Positions 46,718 to 57,882 of a stretch of DNA of 64,000 nt are shown here, one piece after another. The notes beneath the pieces were generated by a model that did no database searches, was not told where the DNA came from, and worked only from the letters and a program-made list of their open reading frames with translations. The position numbers were made by a program, and so were the translations under genes. Source of the stretch: Hypoxylon rubiginosum (lineage: Eukaryota; Ascomycota; Sordariomycetes; Xylariales; Hypoxylaceae); NCBI GenBank assembly GCA_902806565.1, contig CADCXA010000034.1:124001-188000 (forward strand), read 5' to 3'. Position 1 is the first letter of the stretch. Each line of letters begins with the position of its first letter.

Positions 46718-48032
46718 AACGTTACGGTGTAGGAAGTTTATATTCCGCCTCGTCTGGTTGAACAATCAGACACGAGGCATAGCAAAGACATACAAAGCAG
46801 CCCAATTCAGTTGGTCCTGCTAAGGAGGGCTCAACCACGCCCATTACAGAATTGGAGACTAATCCAGGTCGACACCCGACTGAGAAAGTCGAGACTGCCC
46901 CTGATCCTACCTCTCATATTGAGGATACCGTTTTCAACATCTTCGGCCCTGGCAAAATTTCCCTGCGCAATGTCATGCCTCGCCAAATCCGCAGGCCTTC
47001 AAGCCAGACTATACGCATTAACGGTCTTTTCATTTCCGACGTGGCCTGCAGTCTGGGTATAGCCATCGGCGGATGAATTCGACTCATTGCCGAAGAAAAC
47101 GTACAACCGTAGGATCTAGGATTTTAGGATTGAACATCTGGCATTCTGGTCAACTGGTCGCATTCCATCGTGCTGCCTTCGGCCTTGCATAAGACCTTTA
47201 TCAGTGCAGTTGGCAAAGCTCACGCTTTTCGAACTGCAGCCTCGAGGGGTAACGAGACACAATGGTCTCATCCAAGCCCTTCGCGCGTAATGATGGAAGT
47301 CATTCGATGTCGTGGCCTATAAACAAGACTGTTGCCTATCAACGGCCAGGACGACTCATGGCGGCTTTGGACTGTGTCGTGGCCGTGATGGGAATGCCTC
47401 GGTGAGAACTGGGTGTATACATTTCGAGCCTACCCTCAGTGTCAGAGCTTCGTGATCAAGCTCGGCTTAAGATGCCCATATGAAAGACTTATCTGGGCCA
47501 TATAGATTCTTGAAGGAATAGTTCGTACCTAGGTAGTTCGCCTAAACAAGACGAAAGTCAATATGGGCACTAGTATACTATTGATATCTAGACTAGATAT
47601 ATACCCAAACAATGTTATTGATACTATTCGAACCAGAGCTAATATGATAGCCTCTTACTTAATACATAGTGAACGAAAGACATAGATATTAGGAGATATT
47701 AGGAGATATGAGTCAATGTCAAGCATACATGTTCGTATCTATGGGGTATGACTATAACGCAAAAGGCAATGGATCATGTAAAAAGATGTACGTATTGGCT
47801 GGCTGAGGCCGGTTACAATCGGCCGGGACCCCACATCGTCCCCCGTCCGCCGTTATCGCACCCGAGGTCCGTGACACGGTGAACAAAGAGAAGCTCTTAA
47901 TGACAAACAACGTCTGCTCTAATACTCAACACCGTACCCAAGTCACTTTCTTTCATACTATACGTGTACATGTAGGAGTCGTATCATGATCGATGTCATT
48001 TCTCTAGTCTGAATGCAAACCACAAGGACACA
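46718..48032. other. spacer, 1.3 kb, upstream of the aminotransferase
   Basis: Contains a protein-like frame at 46812-47076 (listed separately). Three GATATTAGGA-like units lie at about 47684-47708. Otherwise AT-leaning, with no gene seen; the right end must hold the aminotransferase promoter. Confidence 0.5.
46812..47076 (+). other. unexplained protein-like frame without clear start
   Basis: An open frame of about 87 codons beginning 95 nt after the transglycosylase stop. There is no ATG near its left end. An acceptor-like CAATTCAG lies just before it. Content is hydrophilic and balanced (EKVETAPDPTSHIEDTVFN, then GKISLRNVMPRQIRRPSSQ), ending SLGIAIGG. It could be a decayed gene, an exon of an unseen gene, or chance. 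Confidence 0.2.
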
Positions 48033-50139
48033 ATGGCAAAGATTAGCGCTGCTACCCCCTATCGGATCCTCTTATCGCGGCCACCTACCTCTCATCTAAC
48101 GCGGCGTCTTGCATCCGCCTCCGCACGCCACTCCTTCTCGACCAGTCCCCGGCGCTTGCAGCCATCCAACGTCGGAAATGTAGGACTAGCGGAGAAGGAC
48201 ACGATTATCGGCGACCAGGCCCCCGAGCCGTTGACCATCGAGGGCATCAAAGCTCGGAGAGCGAAGGCCGGAAAGCTCGTCGCTCCCACGGCTTCCTATT
48301 CGGATAGTGATATGTTCAAGTCTCCTGTGTGTATTCATCTGCCTTCTCACCCATACGATGTCTCCCATGTTACTAAATTTATAACGATTCGCGTGTGTAT
48401 AAGTGCTAACTAATTGTCGTGGATATGAATAGCAATCATATGATAAGCCCAAAGCACGACGATGGGACCGTAAGTTTTTTTCTCGACTTACATACCTACC
48501 TCTTACCTCTCTACGCACGTGACACCCCCTTTCGATGGCTAGCCAACTAACCCATTCCTCTAGACCTCCTTAGCCAGGAATCCCTCTCGCGGGAGCCCTG
48601 CGTGCTGAAGCAAGCCGCCAAGTACCTCAAGAAACCAGGCCTGATCTCGCTCGGCGGCGGTCTACCCTCGGCCTCCAACTTCCCCATCGACAGCCTCAGC
48701 ATGCGCGTCCCCACGCCGCCGCACTTCGCCGAGGCCGAGGTGGCCTCGACGGGCCAAGACGTGAGGATCGGCAAGTACGACGTGCGGGACGGCCGGAACG
48801 GCGGCGTGTACGACCTCGCCATCGCGCTCAACTACGGGCAGTCGGTCGGCGCCGCGCAGCTGCTGCGCTGGGTCACCGAGCACACGGAGCTCGTGCACGG
48901 CCCGCCGCCGTACGCCGACTGGCGGTGCGCGCTGACGGTCGGGTCGACGGGCGCGCTCGAGCAGGCCCTGCGCATGCTCTGCGACCGCGCGCGCGGCGAC
49001 GCCGTGCTCACCGAGGAGTATACCTTCTCGACGGCCCTCGAGACGGCGGCGCCCCTCGGCGTTCGTGTTTTCGGCGTGCCGACGGACGGCGAGGGCCTGC
49101 GGGCGGACGGGCTGGACGAGGTGCTGGCGACGTGGGACGAGGAGAAGAGGGGCGGCGCGAGGAGGCCTAGGGTGCTGTATACGGTGCCCTCGGGGCAGAA
49201 CCCTACGGGCGCCACGCAGGGCGCGCAGCGGCGCAGGGATATCTACGAGGTGTGCAGTAGGCACGACGTGTTCATCCTCGAGGACGAGCCGTACTACTTT
49301 TTGCAGATGCAACCGTACGGCGGCGGCGGCGCGTCCAACGTCGTCCCTCCCCCAGAAACCCCGGAAGCCTTCCTCCGGAGCCTGATCCCGAGCCTGCTGA
49401 GCATGGACACGGACGGCCGCGTGCTGCGCATGGACTCGTTCAGCAAGGTCGTCGTGCCCGGCTCGCGGCTCGGCTGGATCACGGCCAGCGAGCAGGTGGT
49501 CGAGCGCTACATCCGGCACGCCGAGGTGGCCAGCCAGGGGCCCTCGGGGATCTCCCAGGTCCTCCTGTACAAGCTCGTCGACGAGGCCTGGGGCCACGAG
49601 GGCTACCTCCGCTGGCTCATGCACCTGCGCCTCGAGTACACGCGCCGCCGCGACGCCATCCTCGCCGCCTGCGAGAGGTACCTGCCCCGCGACCTCGTCT
49701 CGTGGGTTCCGCCCGCCGCCGGCATGTTTGTGAGTTTTTTCTTTTTCTTTTTGTCCTTTTCTTTTTGTCCTTTTCCTTTTGTCCTTTTCTTTTTTTAACC
49801 CACCCCCCTCTCTCATGTCTTCCTCTCATCTAACCCACCTAACCATATATCTCCATCGATCTCTCTAATCAACCCCCCTTACAGCTCTGGCTGCAAGTCG
49901 ACCACACGCAGCACCCGCAAGCGTCCGCCAAGTCCATCCTCGAGATCGAAGACGACATCTTCGCGTCGTGCATCGACAAGGGCGTCCTCGCCATCCGCGG
50001 GTCCTGGTTCCGCGCCGAGCAGGACGTGGCCCCCAGCGGCCTCTTCTTCCGCACCACCTTCGCCGCCGCCTCCGAGGACGACATGGCCCGCGCCATCGAG
50101 CGCTTCGGCGCCGCCGTCCGCGAGAGCTTCGGCCGCTGA
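48033..50139 (+). CDS. PLP-dependent aminotransferase, Aro8/aminoadipate type
   Basis: Class I/II aminotransferase; relatives transaminate aromatic amino acids, kynurenine or 2-aminoadipate. Exons 48033-48326, 48433-48469, 48564-49729 and 49885-50139 sum to 1752 nt, 583 residues. The first 45 residues are basic and Ser-rich without acids (YRILLSRPPTSHLTRRLASA), like a mitochondrial presequence. Family motifs are LISLGGGLPSASNFP, LTVGSTGALEQALRMLCD, LYTVPSGQNPTG and the cofactor lysine Lys405 in DSFSKVVVPGSRLGW. The C-terminal AAGMFLWLQVDH spans the last intron. Exon 2 is short (37 nt). Exon 3 is very GC-rich, which gives a 384-codon antisense frame with no meaning. Substrate cannot be told from sequence alone. 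Confidence 0.92.
49735..49797. repeat. CTTTTTGTCCTTTT minisatellite in intron
   Basis: About four imperfect copies of a pyrimidine-rich unit (TTTTGTCCTTTTC) fill the 5' half of intron 3 of the aminotransferase gene. It is not a 3' splice-site tract, since it lies near the donor. Confidence 0.8.
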
Positions 50140-50981
50140 AGGGTTTAGCGGAGCGGATGCAATGCACAAAAAGGACCGTCCGGCAGTATCTACAATAACC
50201 CTCCCTACCCAGTAGGTACTGGTAGTGAAAAAGGATGGGAGGAATTACATTCTTGGGAGTTATTACTTATTGCTTTATCTACGGTGGACTTGGAGTTGTT
50301 GGCATGAGTTACGTTTATTGCTTAATGCCGTAGAACTTTTGAAATTCAAACCAAATTCAGCTACCCTTTTTAAAGACATGACCGAGCATGTATTTGTTTA
50401 ATGAACCAATAATAAAGAGGCCCCAAGTTAAGTGGCTACAAGTCAGGTTAGATAAATATTCCGTACATATGATAGGCAGAATACCTTAGCTCTCGCTCTA
50501 CTGCTACTCTGATACCAAGTATATCTAGATTCGTCTTGGATGCCTAGGCACCTTTTACGTATCTGTCTACTGTTAAAACACGCTCACGAAGATATAAACG
50601 GAATCACGCAAATGGTAATGCATTGTATTTCTGTCTAGGATCACGATCTCTAGAGAAAAGAGACACTGCCATTGTCTCTAAACCTAAGCACGCACCTCCC
50701 CTGAATGCAACCGCGCCATGCTGTGGAATACCAGGCTCGTCCGATCATGCTCATATGTAGATCGTGGCTCGTCATGCTGCCCTCTTTTCACGCCCTCAAT
50801 CCCCGAATACCCTTCCGCTTTTGCTTCTAAGCCCCCCCGAAGAAATATGCCTGTCGATATGATCTGTCTACCTCACTGAGGTACTCTAGTAATCGAACGA
50901 GATTAGGAAGGTCTTGTAGATATATTACAACTGATACAGATGACACATGAGACTCTGGTGGGTGGTCAATATTACCACCCT
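50140..50981. other. convergent spacer (aminotransferase / TOP1)
   Basis: Shared 3' sequence of two convergent genes. AT-rich, with no frame or repeat worth naming. Confidence 0.6.
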
Positions 50982-53900
50982 TCAGAACTCCCAGTTGTCA
51001 TCGTCTTCAACGGACTTGATGGCCCAGTTGAATTTCTCACGCAGAGTCTTGGAGAAGAACTTCTCAATAGGGACGCCAAACTTCTTGGAAAAGACTACAG
51101 TGAGGCGAGGATCGATGTAATTCTAAAATACGTGTTAGCTTGATGGTCTGAATAGAATATACTAGAGCAAAAAAATATGCAACTTACGATCTTGGAGGTG
51201 CCCAGAGCAACCTCCTTGTTACCATCGCGATCGGCTGCCTGAAGTTCTAGAGTTCTGATGCGCTCTTCGATCTTCTTGATGTTGCCGTCAACCTTCTCGA
51301 CCGTGGGGCCTCTTCCTTCGGCTTCGACCTTCTTGCTCTTGTTCTCTTTCTTAAACTTTTTAGCCAGATCATCGGCAACACGGAGACGCTCTTTGAGCTC
51401 CTTATCAGGCATGGGCTTCTCCTTATCTTGCTGGCGTTTCTCGTTGTCCTTTTCGAACTTCTTCTGGATCTTGGTTCGCTGCTCTTCGACTAGGAAGTTC
51501 TGATGTTCCAGGATCCAAGCTTCGTCAAGGTCGGGATCTAGCTCGAAGAAACTAGCACCCTTCTTCTTCTTCTGCTTTGGGTCAAGATCCAAAAGCATCA
51601 TTTTATTGCGCCACTTCTGGTATTTAAGACCCTTGATACGATCACCAAGCTTCTCCATTTGCGCTTCGTGTCCAGCGCCAACGGTTCGCTTATGGTTGCA
51701 AAGAATTGCCACCTCACGGTTGCAGTCGTTGTACAGCTTGATCTTTTCTGCCGTGGTAGCGTCCGATACCTTCAAGTCCCTCAGTAAGTTGGACATTGTG
51801 TAGGAAGCGTTGTAGGTACGGAAAACCTTGGCAGTCAATCCAGGCATGTAAGACGAAAGATGTTTGTTCAGCTGGGTGGTGTTCAGGCGGTCGAAGATAT
51901 CGTCGCCCTCCTTCTTCGGGGCTTTCTTGAATACTCGGAGGTTCTTGAACACCTGGCGGTCAACTGTGACTTCGTCATAGAACCTGATGCTGTCTTTACC
52001 GAGGAAGTCGAAAATGACAGTGTTGGGCTCCTGAAGGGTGACGTGCTCATACTTGAGCGAGCAACAACCGACAGTTTCGGCCTCGTTCTCGGTATCCTTC
52101 TCATTTCCAGCTCTGAGGGCAAACTTGTCTATCAAGTAGACAGCCGTGGCACGCTGTCGGTCCGCCATGGACTCCGCTTTCAGATCAGCCGTGTAGTCCT
52201 TGCGAATTCTTGCGATGTGCTTCTTGAGCTCGCGGGCCTTTTCGAACTTCTTGAAGTCACTCTGACCTTTGACAGCGCTGGTCGCACCAAGCATGACGTA
52301 CTTGTATGAGCCGTTGATATTCTCCTGCCACATTGCTAACCATGTAGCCTTGTTGTCATGCTGGATAGCCTTCCACTTGTGGCCATCGGGAGGAGGGGGA
52401 ACCTTGGCGTCCTTGCCGATGTTGATTGTGATCTGCTCAGGCAAGACCCGCTTCTTGACTTTGCCAGTCTTAGGATGCTCACCGCGACCGCGGAACAGTC
52501 CCGGAGGTTCAACTCGGAAGTTGCCCACCTTTTCTTTGCGGCCATCCCATTTGCAGTACATATACGGGGTTTCCACCTTGTCCCTCTCGGCCTTCTCAGC
52601 CTTCTTCTCTGCAGCCGGTCGGGCCTTTTTGGCCTCGTTCTTGGCATGATAGTAGTCAAAGATGGCTTGGAAGTCTAGTTTAGCAAACTCCTTGATGTCT
52701 ACCTTCTTGCCACTGCGATCTGTTGCACCGCCAGTACGGTTGAGTATTTCTTTAAAGTCGGCAAAGAAATTCTTCTGGAAGGTAGGATTTTCAACGTTGT
52801 GAGTGGAATTGAGCATCGAGCCGAAGAAGCCAGCGACTTCTTCAGCGTCGACATGGAGATTGACCGGGGTACCGTTATAGACGAGCTTCACGCTCTTCGG
52901 AAGGGGTTCATACGCTGGGGGAAAGAGGACGCCGTTGTGTTCAAGGGTTTTCCACTTGACACTGTCATCTTCTTTCTTAGGCGCGTCCCACCAGCGATAC
53001 TCCGCTTCTTCATCGTCTTCGCTCTTGGACGGCTCCTCGCTGACTTCCTTCTTCGCTTTCTTAGCCGGGGCCTTTTTGGCTGGAGTAGACTTCTCAGCCT
53101 TCCCCTTGGTCTTGGTCTTGGCAGCCGCAGTAGAAGCAGCCGTCTTCACCTTCTTACGAATAGGCGCGTCGGAATCGGAATCTTCTGGTTTCACACCATT
53201 TGCCTTGCCCTTTCCGTTGACACCGTTAGATAGCCGTTTCTTGCCCTTCGCGCCTGCCAAAGGCACATCTGAGTCGGAATCATCCTTGATAGCTTTCTTC
53301 GGAGTGGGCTTCTTCGCCTTAGACTCGCTTGCGCGGATAGCCTTGGCGTCTTTTTCGGCGTTCTTCTCGATAGCTTTTCTCTTGGAAGCGAGTTTGGCAT
53401 TTAGGGGCATGTCATCATCGGAATCTTCGGCCATGGCAGTCTCGCTGGCAGCAGGGGGAAGCTTGCCCTTCCTTTTGCTAAGAACTTCATCATCAGAATC
53501 GTCCGGGACAACCTTCTTCTGACGCTTCGCCTAACCTGGTAGTTAGTATGGAATTTTTCTGGCTCTTCAGTTTGCCAACCAAGTGAGCAAATAAAGGGAA
53601 ACATACCAATCGTCCATCTTCTGAGTCTGACTCATCTCTGTAGGAAACACGGTTGATAGAGGATCGTGATTTTCGCTTCCCGTTGCCATTCGTGTGAGGA
53701 GAGGCATCGCCAACGGGACCGTTGCGAATGGAGACGGGGGCAGGCTTGGGTTTAGCGCGGCTATCCATGGCTTTGTCTTCGGCCTTCGAGACAGTTGAGG
53801 CTGAGACTAGTATTAGAAAGAGTGTTAGTGTACCCAGAACATGGGGAAAGGTCAAAGGGAATGCGCGTCCGAGTTCGCTGGGTGCAGGTGGGAAGGCGTG

Positions 53901-54044
53901 AATTTGGTAGAGTGGGAGTGAGACAGCGATAGAAAATAGAAACAAAGAAACAGGCCCAGGCGAAGCAGGAACGATGTAGGATAACTTACGGTGACCGTTG
54001 GTGCGAGCCAGAGGCATGTCGTCGTCAGAGGAGTCGGAAGACAT
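50982..54044 (-). CDS. TOP1: DNA topoisomerase I (type IB)
   Basis: Nuclear enzyme that relaxes supercoils by nicking one strand through a 3'-phosphotyrosine link. Exons 54044-53990, 53800-53607, 53530-51188 and 51122-50982 sum to 2733 nt, 910 residues. The N-terminal third is charged and disordered, with lysine-rich stretches and a repeated acidic motif (DSDDDMPL and variants). The core follows: [67 protein letters not shown] and [17 protein letters not shown] coiled-coil linker (about 720-840) leads to the last exon, which carries Tyr866 in NYIDPRLT. The ATG at 54044 is chosen; upstream the frame opens only with GTG. It is divergent from ATP3. Confidence 0.95.
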
Positions 54045-54529
54045 GTTGGGCGCGTTGTGTTGTGGGTTCACGAGTTGGCGAGTTTCGCGAAGGTTGAGAG
54101 TTGCCGAGACTTGAAGCAGACGGATTCGGAAAGAATTCGGTCTTTCAAGTAAGAGATGTAGGGGAAAATAAGAGATGTGAAGATGATATTGTTGTGTTTG
54201 AAGTGGTAGAAGGGTGGATTACACCGTAGTGCACCACCCTGATCTATGAGAAGGAAGGGACACACAAACGGTGAGAGTGAAGGAAGGGGAGAGATGGTAA
54301 GATTGGAAAAGGGCAGAAAGGGAAAAGTCAGAGGTGTTGAGTGTGAGGACTTGGAAAAGAAGGCTTCATTGGAGTCTAGGCCGCTAGCCACTGCTTGAGT
54401 CCGCAGCGAATCCTATTGGTTGACTATTGTCCTGATTAGTGGAGACAGATGGCAGGTTGAGAAGTCCAAGAAGAGCCGTCCCAAGAATGCGCGTGGTTTT
54501 TCTGCTGCGACCTGCAGTTCTCCTGGGGG

Positions 54530-54561
54530 TTCTGGGATTCTGGGATTCTGGGATTCTGGGA
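54530..54561. repeat. 8-bp tandem repeat TTCTGGGA x4
   Basis: Four perfect copies in the spacer between TOP1 and ATP3, about 490 bp upstream of the TOP1 start. Confidence 0.9.
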
Positions 54562-54874
54562 TTGGACGGCAACGTGTACGTGTAGTGAGAAAATTGTTAG
54601 TGAATGTTAGGTACCTCCACTTAGGCTTAAGGTCAAGAATGTCCGAAATGGCTTATGCCCTTGTCCTGTGGCCCGTGAGCCGTGAGCCGTGGCGCTTTGG
54701 ATGACGGGTAAGTGTTTAGGTAATACGAACTAGTTGCGGTGCATGTGGATAAAATGGGTCACTTTCTTATTTTACTAGCGACAATAGGACTTGTAGGAAC
54801 AGAGGAACAAGCGAACTACGCAATGTGCACGGTCCATCTTCTAAAAAATGAAGGAGTGGGGCCTCAACACCTGG

Positions 54875-54909
54875 CAGCCCTGACAGCCCTGACAGCCCTG
54901 ACAGCCCTG
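54875..54909. repeat. 9-bp tandem repeat CAGCCCTGA x4
   Basis: Four near-perfect copies, followed by related GGGCAGAC-type words to about 54945. It lies about 270 bp upstream of the ATP3 start. Confidence 0.9.
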
Positions 54910-55177
54910 GGCAGACTGGCAGACACCTGGGCAGCAGACAGGCGGAGAACTGTAGACCGATAATTTTCCGGCTTCCGGGGCAGGGAAAGATGAGAGAGAG
55001 CCAAAGTTCAAAGTGCCCACTTGCAAGTGGTTGAAGCTTTTGGCAGCGAAATAATAAGAGAACCAACCCCAATTCGAACCTTCATCAAACTCCGAGTCAC
55101 CAATTGATTGCGCATCGCATCGCAATCAATTCGTCTGACGGCTCCACGGATTCGACTCCCCTACTAATTCCTTCAAG

Positions 55178-56294
55178 ATGCTTTCAAGAGCAGCACGACC
55201 GGCTCTGAGAGCTGGAGCTGCCGCTGCGGCTATTCCTGTTCGGTACGTCGGATCATATATTATGAGGCAATTCGCATGATACACTCCGTTGCTTCTCAAC
55301 GCATAACTACCATCTCTAGCGAGATGGTGATCGGGAAAGAAGATACACGAGACTAATTGATGGTAATGCTACAGTACCGCCAACAATGGAGCTGCCGGCT
55401 ACGCCACGCTGCGAGAAATCGAAGGCCGTCTGAAGTCTATCCGCAACATCGAGAAGATCACCACCACCATGAAGATCGTCGCTTCCACCAAGCTTACTCG
55501 TGCCCAACGTGCCATGAACGACTCCCGAAAGTACGGTCAGACCTCCAACGAAGTCTTCGAATCCGCCGAGACCAAGCCCCTCGAGGGTGAGGGCAAGAAG
55601 ACCCTGTACATCGTCTGCAGCTCCGACAAGGGCCTCTGCGGTGGTGTTCACTCCGGTCTCTCGCGTTTCATGCGCCGACACGTCGGCCCCGACAAGCAGC
55701 CCGCCGACCTCGTCCTCATCGGCGAGAAGTCCAGAGCCCAGCTGTCTCGTACCAACGCCCAGGATATCGTCCTCACCTTTGCTGGTCTCGGAAAGGATAT
55801 CCCCACCTTCGCCGATGCCCAGGCCATCGCCGACCAGGTTAGCCAGCTGCAGACCGAGTACTCCGATATCAAGATCGTCCACAACAAGTTCATCAACGCC
55901 ACGAGCTACGAGCCGGTCGTCGTCGAGGCCTACTCCGAGGAAGCCTTCGCCGCCTCCCCCAACTTCTCCGCCTTCGAGGTTGACGAGGAGCTGCTCTCCA
56001 ACCTGCGGGAATACGCCCTGGCTAACTCTCTCTTCTGGGCTCTGGCCGAAGGCCACGCCTGCGAGATCTCTGCCCGACAACAGGCCATGGACGTAAGTTT
56101 TATTTTTATATCAAACCTAGTACCGTGTATTATCAACTCCATTTTTGCTCACGAAATAATCGCAGAATGCTTCCAAGAACGCTGGTGAGATGATCAGCAA
56201 GTACCAGATTCTCTACAACCGAACCCGTCAAGCCGTCATTACCGGGGAACTGGTCGAAATTATCACCGGTGCCACCGCCTCGGAGGACATGTAG
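55178..56294 (+). CDS. ATP3: F1 ATP synthase gamma subunit, mitochondrial
   Basis: Central rotor shaft of the mitochondrial F1Fo ATP synthase. Exons 55178-55242, 55375-56092 and 56166-56294 sum to 912 nt, 303 residues. The N-terminus [20 protein letters not shown] is a typical mitochondrial presequence. The mature part begins near [20 protein letters not shown], which packs inside the F1 barrel with [15 protein letters not shown]. The family signature [12 protein letters not shown] is in the last exon. Length is normal. The promoter is shared with TOP1. Codon use is GC-rich and regular, as in highly expressed genes. Confidence 0.96.
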
Positions 56295-57882
56295 AGAGCG
56301 TTGATAGAAAAATAGATGGGCCGGGGGGGTGATGAATTATCCAGTCGCATCTTCCTTTTGTACCAAAGTACCCTAAGCAAAAACCTCGGCGTTGCTGCCC
56401 TGGATGTACCAATTCCTCAATAAACTAGTTCCTCAGTCCTCTTCGTCTGAATGCTGCCTATGAGCCAGGTCTACATCCCAGCTAAGCCCGTGATTAACAC
56501 CCGAGGTATTACTATTTTTTTCCCTTACCTTATGAGGTCTACAAAGACAGGGGTTGTTGTTTTTACCAGAATCGTAGTAACGCGAGTGTAAGGAAATTTT
56601 CATTGAGACACTTATGGTTATTGTAACATATTGCTTAGTTTTTCTGACATGATAACAAGAGGAACAGTCTTCACACTTTTTGGCAGGCATGGTTTATGGA
56701 ATTATACTATGTGACAGCGCATAAGCAGTTTCGATTATTGATGTGTTCTTCTAGGCAGCTCATGCACAGCTGAAGATGAGTTTCTACTCTCCTTCCTTCC
56801 AGGTTTCACTTACATGATGGGATATAGGCGTTGGAATGCTGGTGGGAGCCAGAGGCAAGTTTCCGATATCTACTTCGTGTCATAGCATGGACACTAGGGA
56901 TATAGCCTTCCTATGAGAGCAGTCCCGTTCTTTATGTTCCCACTACCTTATTTATAACTTAGTTATCTAGGTAGTTACTTGACAAGCAAGTTATTCCTGA
57001 TTTCTAACTTCTTCTGAGGCTACATGCCTGTGACCTATGCATAGAGTTGGGCCAAGGCTTTCCACACCCCATTGTTGATACCCTACTATGTAGCTTAACA
57101 TATCATATTCTGGCCTTCCCCCTCTTTCAGTCCTATCATCTCTCCAGTTTATACATCATGACTTATCTACTCTTTCACAGTTACATAGCCCGAAGTCCGA
57201 GAGGTCTCAAGTTATCGTCAGTTTCTAACTTACCCATACTAGCAAGTTTGCATCTATTTCTAGACTCTAAATGCCTAGGGACCTAAGTAGGTACTGATCA
57301 CTAAAAGCTGCTGGGACAACTTAATCAGTTCTTTACATTTTGTCTCAATACTTTAGCGGATGTCCATAAAGCACCCTGCTCAGGGGTAGGAATCAGAAAA
57401 GGTTGCCCGGCAACCACCATCAAATGCGGCTACTACTAAGACAACACCGGTTCCTTAGCCCACATCTAGAAGACACAATTCACCACAGCATACAGAGAAG
57501 GCAGCATCACTACGGTTTAGAGTTTGTTCACGGCTAAGAGCTATGTACCTCTTTGTGCTATAAGGGCCATACCCCATGAAACCTCGAGCATCTCACGGCC
57601 CTCCTTTTACCACTGCAATGAATTGCAAACTTATGCTTTGCTTTGCTAAGAACGGCAACGCACCAACGCCCTCCCCTATGACTTATTCCCGATGCAAAGC
57701 CAGTACGCCGACGCCCCCCCCCCCCCCCCCCCCCCCCCCTCCCCCATAAATACTGGCGCCGTATGGAGCTTTTATACATGCCTTATATCCCCTTGGATCT
57801 TCCCTCCGGATGGCAACCATCCGTATAATAGAACATAGTATGGGACGAAAACGTAACTCATCGTCCCGGTGTGAGCCTCTTG
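56295..57882. other. convergent spacer, 1.6 kb (ATP3 / LSD1-type gene)
   Basis: Long for a spacer with no promoter duty. Frames at 56433-56690 (-), 57047-57286 (+) and 57558-57779 (-) are unrecognised. It includes a C26 tract and several TAGGTAGTTA-like words. No RNA gene identified. Confidence 0.5.
57714..57739. repeat. homopolymer C26 tract
   Basis: Twenty-six consecutive C on the + strand, followed by T and five more C. It lies 144 nt beyond the stop of the LSD1-type gene, whose transcript would therefore read it as G26 if its 3' UTR extends that far. Confidence 0.9.

Larger units (their letters stand above)
54045..55177. promoter_or_regulatory. divergent promoter region (TOP1 / ATP3)
   Basis: A 1.1-kb spacer between divergent starts. 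It contains two short tandem repeats (54530-54561 and 54875-54909). Frames at 54420-54704, 54739-54963 and 54767-55125 translate repeats or lack recognisable content. Confidence 0.5.

Noticed and set aside
48662..49816. 384-codon - strand frame opposite the aminotransferase
   Set aside because: Same cause: extreme GC at third positions of the real + strand gene opens the opposite strand. It also runs through the repeat of intron 3.
56433..56690. 85-codon - strand frame starting MPAKKCEDCSSC after ATP3
   Set aside because: Cysteine-rich start drew attention, but the rest is unlike a domain and it lies in a shared 3' spacer; chance is more likely.
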